Shown: piece by piece, positions 17,038 to 26,543 of the stretch
Position numbering within the stretch: the first letter of the stretch is position 1
Layout: each line of letters starts with the position of its first letter
Source: Bacteroidales bacterium
Lineage (GTDB): Bacteria > Bacteroidota > Bacteroidia > Bacteroidales > UBA4417
Length of the DNA: 54,525 nucleotides
Direction of reading: 5' to 3'
NCBI GenBank assembly: GCA_030654075.1
Contig: JAURYB010000138.1
Span: 1 to 54,525 of the forward strand
Position numbers and translations under genes: made by a program
Notes under the pieces: model-generated
Databases searched by the model: none
Seen by the model: only the letters and a program-made list of their open reading frames with translations
Told to the model about the DNA's origin: nothing

Positions 17038-19584
17038 TTATAAAATATACTTTGGCGGGAGTTCAGCTTTACTTTGATTCATATGCCCCAGTACCATTCG
17101 CAGTTCGCCATAACTTACTTCTTCTCCCAGCACCGTTTTTGCTTCCGTTAACGATGCGCTGCCGGCTTCGAGAAAATAAGCTGTGATACGTACGAGTTTT
17201 TCGGGTGTAACAAATTGCGCAATATCCAATTCACCACTTGCTACATACCTTGCCAGATGGCTTTCGATGGTTGTTCCTGATAATGATCGCTCAGTGGCAA
17301 TTTCTCCGATTGATTTTCCTTGTTTAAACATCTCAAAACTAAGCTTCTGCGTGAGTCCTTTCTCTGTTTTAACCTTTCGTACAGGTTCGTCATCAGGCAA
17401 TTCAGTATCAATTTCAGGCAAGTCAGAGTCCAATTTATCCAGGTGGTTTACCTGCAAATAGTTTCGGATAATTCCAATTAGCTCAGGACCGTATTTCTGA
17501 ACTTTTTTCTTGCCGAACCCACCAATGTTTTTCAATTCTTTTATCGAAACCGGAAGCAGTTCCACTAAATCATACATGGTTTTTTGCGGAAGCACCATAT
17601 AAATCGGAAGGCCCTCATCTTCGGCCATATCAGCGCGCCAGGTTTTAATTTGCTGTAAAAGCGCGGAATCGGATTTTCCACCTGTTAAACTTACAGCTTT
17701 GGGTTTCGGTTCCGGCTTGAGCTGGATTTTTTCGATGGCAGCAATGGCCTTGGCAGCCAGGTAATTTTTAACAGTAAATCCCGACATGCAGGCTTTGAAA
17801 CAAGCGGTTTTAACAAACGCTTCCTGGTAAAGGATTTCGAAACTTTCCTTCAGTACTTTCCGGATGGCTTTATTATCGGTTTCTATATCAATGTTTTGCA
17901 GAATTTTACAAAGTTGCTGATCCGTTTTTTCAGCAAAATAAGCGCTTGCTTTCTTAATGCGATCCTGCAAGGCTTCGTGTCCTTCAATCATAGGATCAAC
18001 GGCTAGAAACTGGCCAATTTGTGGCTTAAATTTATCCGAAATACTTATAAGTTCAGTGGTTAATGTGTTATGCATCGCCATAAACGATTCGGCCAAAGCG
18101 GGAAGCAAAACACCGGCGTTTTCTTTGATATGTTTCTGGCATTGGTAAAAGCGGCGCTGAATCACAGAGAAATCAAGCAATTCCAAAAGCAAGGTCTGCT
18201 GATAGGCAATTCTGGAAGCTAAAAGTTCTTTTTCGCCAGGCTGGTTTTGTTCGGCTTCATCCGAAAAGCCTTTCACACTCGTGTCGCTTTTAATGCTAAC
18301 CTGTGCAATTGGCGAACTCAGCACCATTCCTTCAAAGGTTTTACAGCGGCTCAGCGCAACATAAACCTGACCGTGAGCGAAAGCCGCGTTGGCATCAATA
18401 ATGGCTTTCTCAAATGTTAATCCCTGGCTTTTATGGATGGTGATGGCCCAGGCCAGTTTGAGCGGATACTGCGTGAACTTACCGATTGGAGTTTCTGAAA
18501 TTTCCTTGGTTTCCTCGTTAATGGTATATTTGTTGTTGGTCCATTCGGCCGGTACTACTGGAATTACGCCATAATCGCCATCGCATTTTACAAAAATCAC
18601 ATCGTCTTCAAAGCTGATTATCTTGCCTATTTTACCGTTATAAAATAGTTTATCGCGCGAAATATCGTTTTTCACAAACATCACCTGTGCTCCAACTTTT
18701 AGTACCAGTTCAAAATCAGTGGGATAACTGTATTCGGGGAATTCGCCTTCGACCTGGGCAGTGAAATTGTGCTTTGAGTTTTGTAGTTCTTTCAGCTTTT
18801 TTTCGTTGATAGCCTGCGACTGGTAATTGTGCGTGGTAAGCGTAATGTAGCCTTCATCGTTACCGGGATTAAATCCGGGAATATATCTTTTATTCAGGTC
18901 ATCAAGCGACTGCTTATCTATATTATTGTCGCGTACCTTGTTCAGCAAACAGATAAAAATATCATCACTCTGGCGGTAGATGTGTTTCAGTTCGATGGTA
19001 GTGAATTGAGTTTTTTGCAAAGCCCTGCTTCCAAAGAAGAATATCGTATCGTAATACGGCCGGAGCAAATCCCATTCATCGTCCTTGGCAACAGGAGCAA
19101 GCTGCTGCAAATCGCCGATCATTAATAATTGAACGCCACCGAAAGGTTTATTCCGGTCTTTAAATCTGCGTAACACTTCATCAATTGCATCCAGCAAATC
19201 GGCCCGCACCATACTGATTTCATCAATAACCAGCAGGTCGAGGCTTTTCATAATTTTTATTTTCTCCCGGTTGAAGCGCTGCGAGCGGTCAAAAGCGCTT
19301 TTCTGAGAATCGCCCGGAGACGTATATTGTTGTGAAGCCTGCTCAGGAATATGCGGCCCGAAATGCATCTGGAAAAACGAATGTATTGTAACTCCTCCGG
19401 CATTGATGGCTGCCACACCTGTTGGTGCAACCACAATCATTCGTTTGGGTGAAATGGTTTTCAGGTTCCGCAAAAAGGTGGTTTTGCCCGTTCCCGCCTT
19501 GCCTGTCAGAAACAGGTTGGTATTGGTCTGTTCAACAAAGTCAAAAGCCAGTTGAAGCTGGGGATTCGGGATTTCCTGGATCAT
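17038..19584 (-). CDS. Pif1-like helicase with HRDC and RecQ-type helix-turn-helix domains
   Basis: 848 residues. The N-terminal half is a Pif1/RecD-like superfamily 1 helicase: Walker A G-K-A-G-T-G-K-T (28-35), Walker B L-L-V-I-D-E-I-S-M-V (about 115-122), and the C-terminal motif T-I-H-K-S-Q-G-L-T-F-E with V-Y-V-A-L-S-R-C near 370-400. The C-terminal third carries an HRDC-like domain (M-Y-D-L-V-E-L-L-P, then G-F-G-K-K-K-V-Q-K-Y-G) and a helix-turn-helix domain (S-I-G-E-I-A-x-E-R-S-L-S-G-T-T-I-E-S-H-L), as in RecQ tails. It should unwind DNA in repair or replication-fork maintenance. This fused architecture is common in Bacteroidota. It stands alone, with 209 bp to the DUF389 gene. Confidence 0.9.
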   Translation of the reverse strand: MIQEIPNPQLQLAFDFVEQTNTNLFLTGKAGTGKTTFLRNLKTISPKRMIVVAPTGVAAINAGGVTIHSFFQMHFGPHIPEQASQQYTSPGDSQKSAFDRSQRFNREKIKIMKSLDLLVIDEISMVRADLLDAIDEVLRRFKDRNKPFGGVQLLMIGDLQQLAPVAKDDEWDLLRPYYDTIFFFGSRALQKTQFTTIELKHIYRQSDDIFICLLNKVRDNNIDKQSLDDLNKRYIPGFNPGNDEGYITLTTHNYQSQAINEKKLKELQNSKHNFTAQVEGEFPEYSYPTDFELVLKVGAQVMFVKNDISRDKLFYNGKIGKIISFEDDVIFVKCDGDYGVIPVVPAEWTNNKYTINEETKEISETPIGKFTQYPLKLAWAITIHKSQGLTFEKAIIDANAAFAHGQVYVALSRCKTFEGMVLSSPIAQVSIKSDTSVKGFSDEAEQNQPGEKELLASRIAYQQTLLLELLDFSVIQRRFYQCQKHIKENAGVLLPALAESFMAMHNTLTTELISISDKFKPQIGQFLAVDPMIEGHEALQDRIKKASAYFAEKTDQQLCKILQNIDIETDNKAIRKVLKESFEILYQEAFVKTACFKACMSGFTVKNYLAAKAIAAIEKIQLKPEPKPKAVSLTGGKSDSALLQQIKTWRADMAEDEGLPIYMVLPQKTMYDLVELLPVSIKELKNIGGFGKKKVQKYGPELIGIIRNYLQVNHLDKLDSDLPEIDTELPDDEPVRKVKTEKGLTQKLSFEMFKQGKSIGEIATERSLSGTTIESHLARYVASGELDIAQFVTPEKLVRITAYFLEAGSASLTEAKTVLGEEVSYGELRMVLGHMNQSKAELPPKYIL

Positions 19585-19792
19585 AATACCGTTTTTATGC
19601 GACGGGAAGTAGTGCGAATTATATCATAACCTGAAATATTCAAGCAACGCTGTTTTTCAAATAACAATTTATATCGAAACCGGTTCAAAATCCGGTTATG
19701 CGAAAATAATAATTAAATCCGGAATAAGCGGTAGTGTATCACAAAAGAAAGCAGGGTTCCCGCTAAGAAAATTTTCACCGGAGAATCGAGCC

Positions 19793-19817
19793 CTTCAAGG
19801 GTTTTAAACCCTTGAAG
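19793..19817. repeat. 25-bp perfect palindrome (CTTCAAGGGTTT arms)
   Basis: Twelve-base arms CTTCAAGGGTTT and AAACCCTTGAAG flank a single central base. The element sits in the 286-bp spacer between the helicase and the DUF3843-like gene. Similar TTCAAGGGTT palindromes recur between genes in Bacteroidota. It could form a strong hairpin on either strand but lacks a T-run, so it is more likely a REP-like element than a terminator. Confidence 0.7.
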
Positions 19818-19870
19818 AGCTATTCACAACAAAGAATAAAACCAGGAGAAACTGAGAATTTACCTGCTGC

Positions 19871-21487
19871 TTATTTTTCTTCCTTCCCGGTAAAAGTTAT
19901 AGCCGGCTTTGTATGGTAGTTATCTTTCTTCCAGAAACGAAGCAAAAAGTCAATATTATCTGCATATTTTTTACCAATTGTTGTTTTAAAAACAGACAAT
20001 TTGGTTCTACAGTTATCAATACAATACATTGCCAGTTCAGGAGAAATGCTCTCATCCATAAACAACTGCATAACATGCTCCTCACTTAATGCTTTATCTA
20101 GAAACGGATTGTTTGGCAAAGGAAATGCAGAATTAACTCCCATGGCTATTTCGCAACCACTCTTTGGATTGAAGAAAACCAATCCTGTATCTGAAACTTC
20201 ATTGAAATTTACAGGTTCATTTTCTTTGCCAAAATAACCTTCTTTGTGACTTCTTTCTATAGCATCATTAATTTCCTGATCCGAAAGATTTAATGAGTTT
20301 CTGTAAAACTCAATATAGGCTCTGATAAATTCATCAATTCTCTCAGATGGAATAAATGCTATTTGTAAACCATGATTAAAATCTTTAAAAGCTTTTAATT
20401 GCATTTTGAGTGCTTTGTTAACGTCAGTTGTTTGATGATCTAAGAAGTTAACCACCTTTCTGCTTTCAAGAGAATTTTTTTCGTCTAAAATCAAATCCGG
20501 ATCAAACGGGTGCTGAAATTGTATTCCGGAAAACCACCATTCGTCTTTCCATCGTACAATTCCCATAAATACTATTGTATCTATTTCTTTTAGTTTATCG
20601 GAATAGTCGTATGATTTTTTTGTTAATTTAAACTTTTTAGCTGACGCAATATGTTCAAGAAAAATATCATTTTTATCCTGGCCTTTATACAGAAAGTAAG
20701 CGTTTATTTTTTGCGACATTTTTAAATACTCAGAACTAAGAGGATGGTGAGATCCCAATATTTCAGATACCCATTCTTTTCCGGTTAAACTTAATAAGCG
20801 GGTGCAGCTTGTTTGAATTGTGTTATCTCTGTTATCGTTCAGGAACATCATTAATGTCTCTTCATCCCTTTCTTCTTCACGTATCTGAAATTCTTTTTGT
20901 TTTAAACCCAATAAAGTATCAGTATTGAAGAGATATGTTTTAAATAAAACGGTAGCAATCAGGTTCCTGGCAATATAAAAATCGTCCGCTGTTTTATCTA
21001 CCTGATAATATGATTTAAGGCTTTCGTTTTCGGGTGCATATTCCCACGCTTCAAGTAAAACATCCGCTACCTTATCTGCTGTCTCAATAATAAAGTCATG
21101 AAAAGGAGCAATAAATATTTCTCCTTGAATTGTATTTAGAAAATACCAGATCAAAAAGCTTACATCCTGCGAATTTATTTCATCCTCAATGTATTCATCA
21201 AGGATATAAAAAGGCAGTTGTTTTTTATATAAGCGTTTGTGAATTCGTATAAAACTGCTCCAGATATTGGTTTCAGAAATGATATCTTCGAAATAGGAAG
21301 TTAAAAAACACGCCAGGTGACTAATTTCCTCATCTTCAAGATACTTTTGTAAAACGATTGAATGTTTACTTGTTACAATTGCATGCTTAACATCGTTGCT
21401 CAGTTTTAGATAATAACTGTCAGTTATTTTTTGCTTTTCATAAGGTTTAAGCAACAACCAGTCGTTAATATATATTTTTTGGTTCAT
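19871..21487 (-). CDS. DUF3843-like protein of unknown function
   Basis: 538 residues, with no signal peptide or membrane helix, so probably cytoplasmic. The N-terminus (I-x-D-W-L-L-L-K-P-Y-x-K-Q-x-x-T-D-x-Y-Y-L-K-L-S-N-D-V) matches what I recall of the Bacteroidota family DUF3843. The middle is acidic and helical, and a C-terminal region holds scattered Trp and Cys residues. No catalytic motif is evident. It stands alone, 80 bp downstream of the M28 peptidase gene on the same strand. The family assignment is from memory of the N-terminal pattern and should be tested. Confidence 0.7.
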   Translation of the reverse strand: MNQKIYINDWLLLKPYEKQKITDSYYLKLSNDVKHAIVTSKHSIVLQKYLEDEEISHLACFLTSYFEDIISETNIWSSFIRIHKRLYKKQLPFYILDEYIEDEINSQDVSFLIWYFLNTIQGEIFIAPFHDFIIETADKVADVLLEAWEYAPENESLKSYYQVDKTADDFYIARNLIATVLFKTYLFNTDTLLGLKQKEFQIREEERDEETLMMFLNDNRDNTIQTSCTRLLSLTGKEWVSEILGSHHPLSSEYLKMSQKINAYFLYKGQDKNDIFLEHIASAKKFKLTKKSYDYSDKLKEIDTIVFMGIVRWKDEWWFSGIQFQHPFDPDLILDEKNSLESRKVVNFLDHQTTDVNKALKMQLKAFKDFNHGLQIAFIPSERIDEFIRAYIEFYRNSLNLSDQEINDAIERSHKEGYFGKENEPVNFNEVSDTGLVFFNPKSGCEIAMGVNSAFPLPNNPFLDKALSEEHVMQLFMDESISPELAMYCIDNCRTKLSVFKTTIGKKYADNIDFLLRFWKKDNYHTKPAITFTGKEEK

Positions 21488-21567
21488 TCAGTTTCCTGTA
21501 TCGATTGTTTGAATTTGATTAACCCGCAGGGATGGTTGGTGAATACATTCCTGAAGTATTCATTCAT

Positions 21568-23133
21568 TTACTTTTCCGTTTTTTCAGGCGCATAATATAC
21601 ATCCTTTGCCAGCAGATGATCCAGGTTTGCGATTCCCAGCACTACAATTGCCGTTACAATGGAGGTGTGTTCCTGGTATTCAGGAATGCTCTTATTGTAT
21701 AAATCCCTTTCGGTATGCCATATTTCGCCGTAATTGAAATTATAGCCTTTTGTATCTTCAGTTCCGAAAGTCATTGTCGGAACGCCTTCAACGGCAAACG
21801 GACCGCTGTCGGTTCCCCATGCTGCTTTGGGTTTGGGCCTGAGTTCGAGCTTTTTGATTGTAAACGGAAAATCAGGATTAATGCCGTTTAAAGGTTCGCA
21901 TATTTTTTCCAGATCGTCCTTCCATGCATCAGGCACGCTTAAGCTGTTGGCAACGGTTGGTCCGCCGTCACGGTTAAACAGGTTTGAGATTTTGGACAGT
22001 TTATCTTTATTCTTTTTTACCCAGCTTGTCGAACCCAGTAAACCAAATTCTTCACCGGCCCATAAACAAACAAGGATGGTGCGTTTGGGTTTTCCGCCTG
22101 CTTTCATAATCATGCGTGCTGCTTCCATGGTTGGTGTAGCTCCCGAACCATCATCAACGCCGCCGGTTCCTACATCATACGCATCAAGGTGTCCACCCAT
22201 CATCACTAATTCATCCGGGTATTTTGTGCCTGGAATAACTCCGATTACATTATAATATTTAATAGGGCCGGGTTTAAAATGGTTGCGGATATCAAATTCG
22301 AGGAAGAAATTCCTGCGTTCCTTCGCCATTTGCTCGACAATGGCAAACTGGTGTTCATCCAGTTTAATATCCGGCAAGGTAGGAAGATTTTCAAAAGTCA
22401 TGCTATCGATATTTTTCCGGTCGTACAGCACGCGGATTGGAACCGGTGCTGATTGAATAATTCCAAGTATTCCTGCATCTTTCATCTGTTTGTAAAACAA
22501 AGCAGGTTCATCAGCCAAAGGTAAAAGTTCTTTTTTAACACCCTCTTTACCTGCTTTTCTGTTTTCGGCTTCTATTTCGCTGTTTTTCTTACGGATATCA
22601 ATATTCGCTGCTACCAGCGAATCTCTTCTGTGGTTAGCTTTATCTGAATAATCAACCGGCCAGCCATCGCTTTTCCCGGTTATAAGCACCCATGCACCTT
22701 TCAGGCGGCCTTTCATTCGATTGAATTCATCCTGGGTTTTTGGTTCCGGAAGAACGTGGCCGGTTTGTAATCCTTTGGTTCCTGATGTGTAGGACGGCGT
22801 GGCGAAATGCAGATCCATCCCGTTTTCGGCCAGCAATTTCCCGAACCACGGACCGCGGTTAAAGCCAACTGGTATGGTTCCGGCTTCGTCCATTTGAACC
22901 TGCATGCCCCATTCCTTGAATTTGGAAGCAGCCCATTCGGCAGAGTTTTCATAGGCATCCGAACCTATCAATCGCCCGCCAAACCTGTTGCTTAGCACAT
23001 CAAGGTGCTGCATGGTTTGGTTATCGGTTTTGCCTGTTTCGATAATTTTATTGACTACATCTTTTTGAGCGATGGTTGAGCCGGTTAAAAGTATGAAGTT
23101 CAAAATGAGTAAAAAGGTGAAATGTTTTCGCAT
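21568..23133 (-). CDS. Secreted M28-family metallopeptidase
   Basis: 521 residues from the ATG at 23133. This start was chosen because AGGAGA (complement of 23141-23146) lies 8 bases upstream and a signal peptide (R-K-H-F-T-F-L-L-I-L-N-F-I-L-L) begins there; an upstream in-frame extension to 23232 has neither. The catalytic domain has the M28 zinc-ligand motifs G-G-H-L-D-A-Y-D-V-G-T-G-G-V-D-D-G-S-G and W-A-G-E-E-F-G-L-L-G-S, and a PA-like insert in the first half (V-L-I-T-G-K). Enzymes of this type are di-zinc aminopeptidases or carboxypeptidases acting in the periplasm or outside. A role in peptide scavenging is likely; specificity is not readable. It ends 80 bp before the DUF3843-like gene. 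Confidence 0.92.
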   Translation of the reverse strand: MRKHFTFLLILNFILLTGSTIAQKDVVNKIIETGKTDNQTMQHLDVLSNRFGGRLIGSDAYENSAEWAASKFKEWGMQVQMDEAGTIPVGFNRGPWFGKLLAENGMDLHFATPSYTSGTKGLQTGHVLPEPKTQDEFNRMKGRLKGAWVLITGKSDGWPVDYSDKANHRRDSLVAANIDIRKKNSEIEAENRKAGKEGVKKELLPLADEPALFYKQMKDAGILGIIQSAPVPIRVLYDRKNIDSMTFENLPTLPDIKLDEHQFAIVEQMAKERRNFFLEFDIRNHFKPGPIKYYNVIGVIPGTKYPDELVMMGGHLDAYDVGTGGVDDGSGATPTMEAARMIMKAGGKPKRTILVCLWAGEEFGLLGSTSWVKKNKDKLSKISNLFNRDGGPTVANSLSVPDAWKDDLEKICEPLNGINPDFPFTIKKLELRPKPKAAWGTDSGPFAVEGVPTMTFGTEDTKGYNFNYGEIWHTERDLYNKSIPEYQEHTSIVTAIVVLGIANLDHLLAKDVYYAPEKTEK

Positions 23134-23141
23134 TATATAGT

Positions 23142-23147
23142 CTCCTG
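23142..23147 (-). promoter_or_regulatory. Shine-Dalgarno that decides the M28 peptidase start
   Basis: The minus strand reads AGGAG 8 bases before the ATG at 23133. Strong Shine-Dalgarno sites are rare in this window, so the site is good evidence for the shorter start. Confidence 0.7.
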
Positions 23148-23216
23148 AATATTTGTTTTTGATCGTTTTTTGAATAGTGCAAAAGAAAAGATTATTTCTA
23201 TGCAAAATGGATTTTA

Positions 23217-24596
23217 TTATCGGGAGAACCACTTCAGGAAAAACTTTAACATCTTCATTTTATCCCGGTAAGGCGCATACCTAACCGGCAGGTCGAGCCA
23301 GTTATATCTCGTAGTAATTCCTTTTTCAAACGTAAAAGTATCGAATGAATGTTTGCCATGATAAGCACCGACACCACTATGACCTACGCCGCCAAAAGGC
23401 AGACGGTGATTTGCAAAATGAACAATAGTGTCATTGATTGTTCCGCCGCCGAAAGAATGGTTGGCGATGATGCGTTTTACGAATTTTACATGGTTTGAGA
23501 AAACATACAACGCCAAAGATTTCTCATAGGAGCAGATAATGGTGTTAAGTTCCTCTTCTGTTTTGTAGCTTATGATTGGCAAAATTGGTCCGAAGATTTC
23601 ATGTTTCATTACAGGACTATCAAGCCCTGGATTATCGAGAAGAGTAGGAGAGAAATAAAGGTCGTTGCTATCGGTTACTCCGCCTGAAAGTACCTTTTCG
23701 CCGACTAGCAGCTGGCGTAACGCTTCGAAATTATTAAGATTGATAATCCTGGCATAATCGGGTGACTGCTGTGGGTTTTCACCGTAAGTGAGTGCGATTT
23801 CTTTTTTGCACTCTTCGACAAAATCATGCTGAACACTTTCGTGAACCAGCGCATAATCGGGAGCTATACAGGTTTGACCGCAATTGATAAATTTACCCCA
23901 CACTATGCGTTTGGCCGCCAGTTTGAGAACAGCAGTTTCATCAACGATACAAGGGTTTTTACCTCCTAATTCAAGAGTGGCAGGAGTGAGATTTTCAGCG
24001 GCAGCTTTTGCCACTATTTTGCCAACGGCAATGCTTCCGGTAAAAAAAATATAATCCCAGCGTTCACGCAGCAGTCGTGCAGCAACCGCAACTTCGCCCT
24101 CAATAACAGTAACATGGCCGGGATCAAAAACCGCAGCAATAATTTCCGAAACAACTTTGCTGGTATGAGCCGAATGCTCCGAAGGTTTTATCACAACTGT
24201 ATTGCCGGCAGCAATGGCTCCGATCAATGGCGAAAAAACAAGCTGAAACGGATAATTCCAGGGCGCGATTATCAGAACCGTTCCATAAGGTTCCCTGTAA
24301 ATCCGGTTTGTGGAAGGAAAATTTACCAGAACTGGTCTAACGTATCGCGACTTTGCCCAGGAGTTCACTTTTCGTATTGCGAGTTTAAGTTCGTTGATTA
24401 CAATACCGGTTTCGGTCATCACACTTTCGAATTCAGGTTTCCTGAAATCGTCGTACATGGCTTTGGCGATATCCTTTTCGCGTTTCTCCAATTCCTCAAG
24501 CAGGCGTTTCAGGCTGGCTTTACGGAAGGTAATGTCCGTTGTTTTTTTGCTTTTAAAAAATTCTTTCTGACGATCTACAATAATCTGGACTTCCAT
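23217..24596 (-). CDS. Aldehyde dehydrogenase (class 3-like)
   Basis: 459 residues, the length of class 3 / fatty-aldehyde-type ALDHs without an N-terminal extension. It has P-W-N-Y-P (113-117), V-I-K-P-S-E (135-140), catalytic Glu209 in L-E-L-G-G-K-N-P, catalytic Cys243 in G-Q-T-C-I-A-P-D-Y, and the E-I-F-G-P-I-L-P motif. The C-terminus is basic and aromatic, as in membrane-associating family members. It should oxidise medium- or long-chain aldehydes to acids with NAD(P)+. It lies 128 bp downstream of the GMC oxidoreductase gene on the same strand, which suggests consecutive alcohol-to-aldehyde-to-acid steps. No signal peptide, so cytoplasmic. Confidence 0.93.
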   Translation of the reverse strand: MEVQIIVDRQKEFFKSKKTTDITFRKASLKRLLEELEKREKDIAKAMYDDFRKPEFESVMTETGIVINELKLAIRKVNSWAKSRYVRPVLVNFPSTNRIYREPYGTVLIIAPWNYPFQLVFSPLIGAIAAGNTVVIKPSEHSAHTSKVVSEIIAAVFDPGHVTVIEGEVAVAARLLRERWDYIFFTGSIAVGKIVAKAAAENLTPATLELGGKNPCIVDETAVLKLAAKRIVWGKFINCGQTCIAPDYALVHESVQHDFVEECKKEIALTYGENPQQSPDYARIINLNNFEALRQLLVGEKVLSGGVTDSNDLYFSPTLLDNPGLDSPVMKHEIFGPILPIISYKTEEELNTIICSYEKSLALYVFSNHVKFVKRIIANHSFGGGTINDTIVHFANHRLPFGGVGHSGVGAYHGKHSFDTFTFEKGITTRYNWLDLPVRYAPYRDKMKMLKFFLKWFSR

Positions 24597-24724
24597 TTTA
24601 TGCTCTGATTACTCATGTAATATGTATTCTTATTATAAATTTATGTTCCTCGGAATCAAATGCTTCCTGGATTTCCCAGCAATAAAAACCAGTAATTATC
24701 CGTTCTTTCCGCCTCAACCGCGGT

Positions 24725-26290
24725 CTATCCTTTTCTCGGAATTTTGCTCATTCCTCTTTCCGAAATTGCTGTTATGGAAAGTGACGGATTTACTCCCGGA
24801 TTGGCCGAAATCATGGAACCATCAAAAACATACATATTTTCATACCCAAAAACCTTGTTATTGCTGTCAATTAAGCCATCCTCAATGGTTTTACCCATAC
24901 AGGCTCCGCCCAGTATATGAGCCGTTGACGGTATTCCGGCAAAAACTTCATTTACCATTATTTGCGGTTTGCCCTTAATTATTTTCGAAAAAAGGTGCGC
25001 AACCTTGTGAGCTTCCGGTATAAACGGTGTGGGTGCTTTACCTGCTTCGATACGTGTTTTGATTCCGAAAATACCTTTTCGCAGCTTTAAAGTGCTGTCG
25101 ATATGCTGCATAAAAAGCAGAACGGTACTGCTTCGCCCGAAATCGCGGACAAAAAATACTTTGAGCCAGGTTAATGGCGCGGCAAATGGCAATATGATGA
25201 ATTTAATGATGCGCAAAAGCAGATTTCGTTCACTCACCATGGGCAACATGGTCAATCGCCAGAACCCTGATCCTTCACCGTAACGCACAGGTTCTAGATG
25301 ACTGTTTTCGTCCATTTCGAGTATGGAGCCAATAGCAATTCCCTTATGAAGTTCAAGTGTTTTATCCGTGGTGGTGATGTAAATCAGTGCTTCGTTATTG
25401 GTACGTATCATATCGCCAACTCTGGGACTTAAACCTGTAAGTGTGGTTTTTTTAAGCTTTAACAATAACGGAATTGTTCCTATTACCCCGCCGGCAAATA
25501 TTACGCCACTGGCTTTTATCGTTTGTGTTTTTGAAAAATATGCTGTTGACTTCCGGAAACTGATTTCGTAACCATCCTTTCCATTTTCTCCTGAAGGATT
25601 TATAGATGTAACTTCATTTTCAGCACTGATTTCAGCTCCCAGCTGTTGGGCAAGGTGGAGGTAATTTTTGTCAAGTGTATTTTTAGCGTTATGCCGGCAG
25701 CCGGTCATGCAGGCACCGCAATGGATGCAGCCTGTGCGGTCGGGGCCTTTTCCTTCAAAATAAGGATCTTTAACCGTAACATCCGGTTCGCCAAAGTAAA
25801 CGGCAACCGTTGTTGGTGAAAAATGAGATGATTTGTTGATTTGTTCAGCCAGTTTCTGCATGGCGCGATCGCTTTCGGCCAGCACCGGATTTACGGAAGC
25901 TCCGAGCATTTTCCATGCGGTGTCATAAAAGGGAGAGAGTTCTTCTTCCCAGTTTTCAAGTCCTGCCCATGAGCCTTTCGAGAAGAATGGTGATTTGGGT
26001 TTTGGAAGTGTATTGGCATACACCAGCGACCCGCCGCCTACTCCTACACCACTTAATGCACTTATATGCCGTAAAAAGTTCAGCTTCTGGATTCCAAAAC
26101 ATTTTAAAGCCGGAATCCAGAGCCATTTTCGCAGGTCCCAGTTTGTTTTGGCAAAATCGGTGCTTTTAAACCATTTCCCTTTTTCAATAACCAGGACGGA
26201 ATACCCTTTTTCCGCTAACCGAAGCGCAGAGACAGAACCCCCAAATCCTGAACCTATAATAACGTAATCGTAGTTTTCTTTTAGTTGCAT
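24725..26290 (-). CDS. GMC-family FAD oxidoreductase (cholesterol-oxidase-like)
   Basis: 521 residues. The N-terminal dinucleotide fold reads V-I-I-G-S-G-F-G-G-S-V-S-A-L-R-L-A-E-K-G (about 10-30). G-G-G-S-L-V-Y-A-N follows, and a C-terminal GMC block ends A-N-P-G-V-N-P-S-L-S-I-T-A. A cysteine-rich insert, C-I-H-C-G-A-C-M-x-G-C-R-H-x-A-K-N-T (about 185-205), is typical of the branch annotated as cholesterol-oxidase-like GMC enzymes and looks ferredoxin-like. It probably oxidises a hydrophobic alcohol or sterol-like substrate with FAD. It is paired with the ALDH gene downstream. No signal peptide is seen. The substrate is not inferable from sequence alone. Confidence 0.88.
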   Translation of the reverse strand: MQLKENYDYVIIGSGFGGSVSALRLAEKGYSVLVIEKGKWFKSTDFAKTNWDLRKWLWIPALKCFGIQKLNFLRHISALSGVGVGGGSLVYANTLPKPKSPFFSKGSWAGLENWEEELSPFYDTAWKMLGASVNPVLAESDRAMQKLAEQINKSSHFSPTTVAVYFGEPDVTVKDPYFEGKGPDRTGCIHCGACMTGCRHNAKNTLDKNYLHLAQQLGAEISAENEVTSINPSGENGKDGYEISFRKSTAYFSKTQTIKASGVIFAGGVIGTIPLLLKLKKTTLTGLSPRVGDMIRTNNEALIYITTTDKTLELHKGIAIGSILEMDENSHLEPVRYGEGSGFWRLTMLPMVSERNLLLRIIKFIILPFAAPLTWLKVFFVRDFGRSSTVLLFMQHIDSTLKLRKGIFGIKTRIEAGKAPTPFIPEAHKVAHLFSKIIKGKPQIMVNEVFAGIPSTAHILGGACMGKTIEDGLIDSNNKVFGYENMYVFDGSMISANPGVNPSLSITAISERGMSKIPRKG

Positions 26291-26416
26291 GTAGATATTG
26301 TTCTAATTCAGGTTTGTATTTGGTCAAAAATAGTGATTTTATTTTAATGTGCCGGGTGCTTTGTTCCGGGTGCCGGCTATTCTGATTTCGATTATTCAAT
26401 TATTCGATGGTTGGAT

Positions 26417-26542
26417 TGTTCAATGGTTCAAATGTTCGTTTGTTCAAAGGTGATTTTATTTAAATTTCGGTCTTCGAGACGCGAGCATCGTGTCTCTAAG
26501 CCCTTGAACATTTGAACCTTGAACATTTGAACATTTGAACAA
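26417..26542. repeat. Inverted short-repeat arrays (TGTTCAAA / TTGAACAT)
   Basis: About four imperfect copies of TGTTCAAA lie at 26417-26450. Five units of TTGAACAT or TTGAACC lie in tandem at 26504-26542. The two arrays are inverted relative to each other. Between them, GAGAC-G-CGA/TCG-T-GTCTC (26476-26496) forms a 9-bp hairpin with a 3-base loop. The whole lies in the 253-bp spacer between the GNAT and GMC genes, ending one base before the GNAT stop codon. This is a Bacteroidota-type intergenic repeat cluster with large hairpin potential. Confidence 0.75.
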
Positions 26543-26543
26543 T

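Noticed and set aside
24114..24608. A 164-codon plus-strand frame across the aldehyde dehydrogenase gene
   Set aside because: It is antisense to conserved ALDH motifs, including the region of the catalytic glutamate, and its composition is rich in Phe, Arg and Asn with no recognisable domain.
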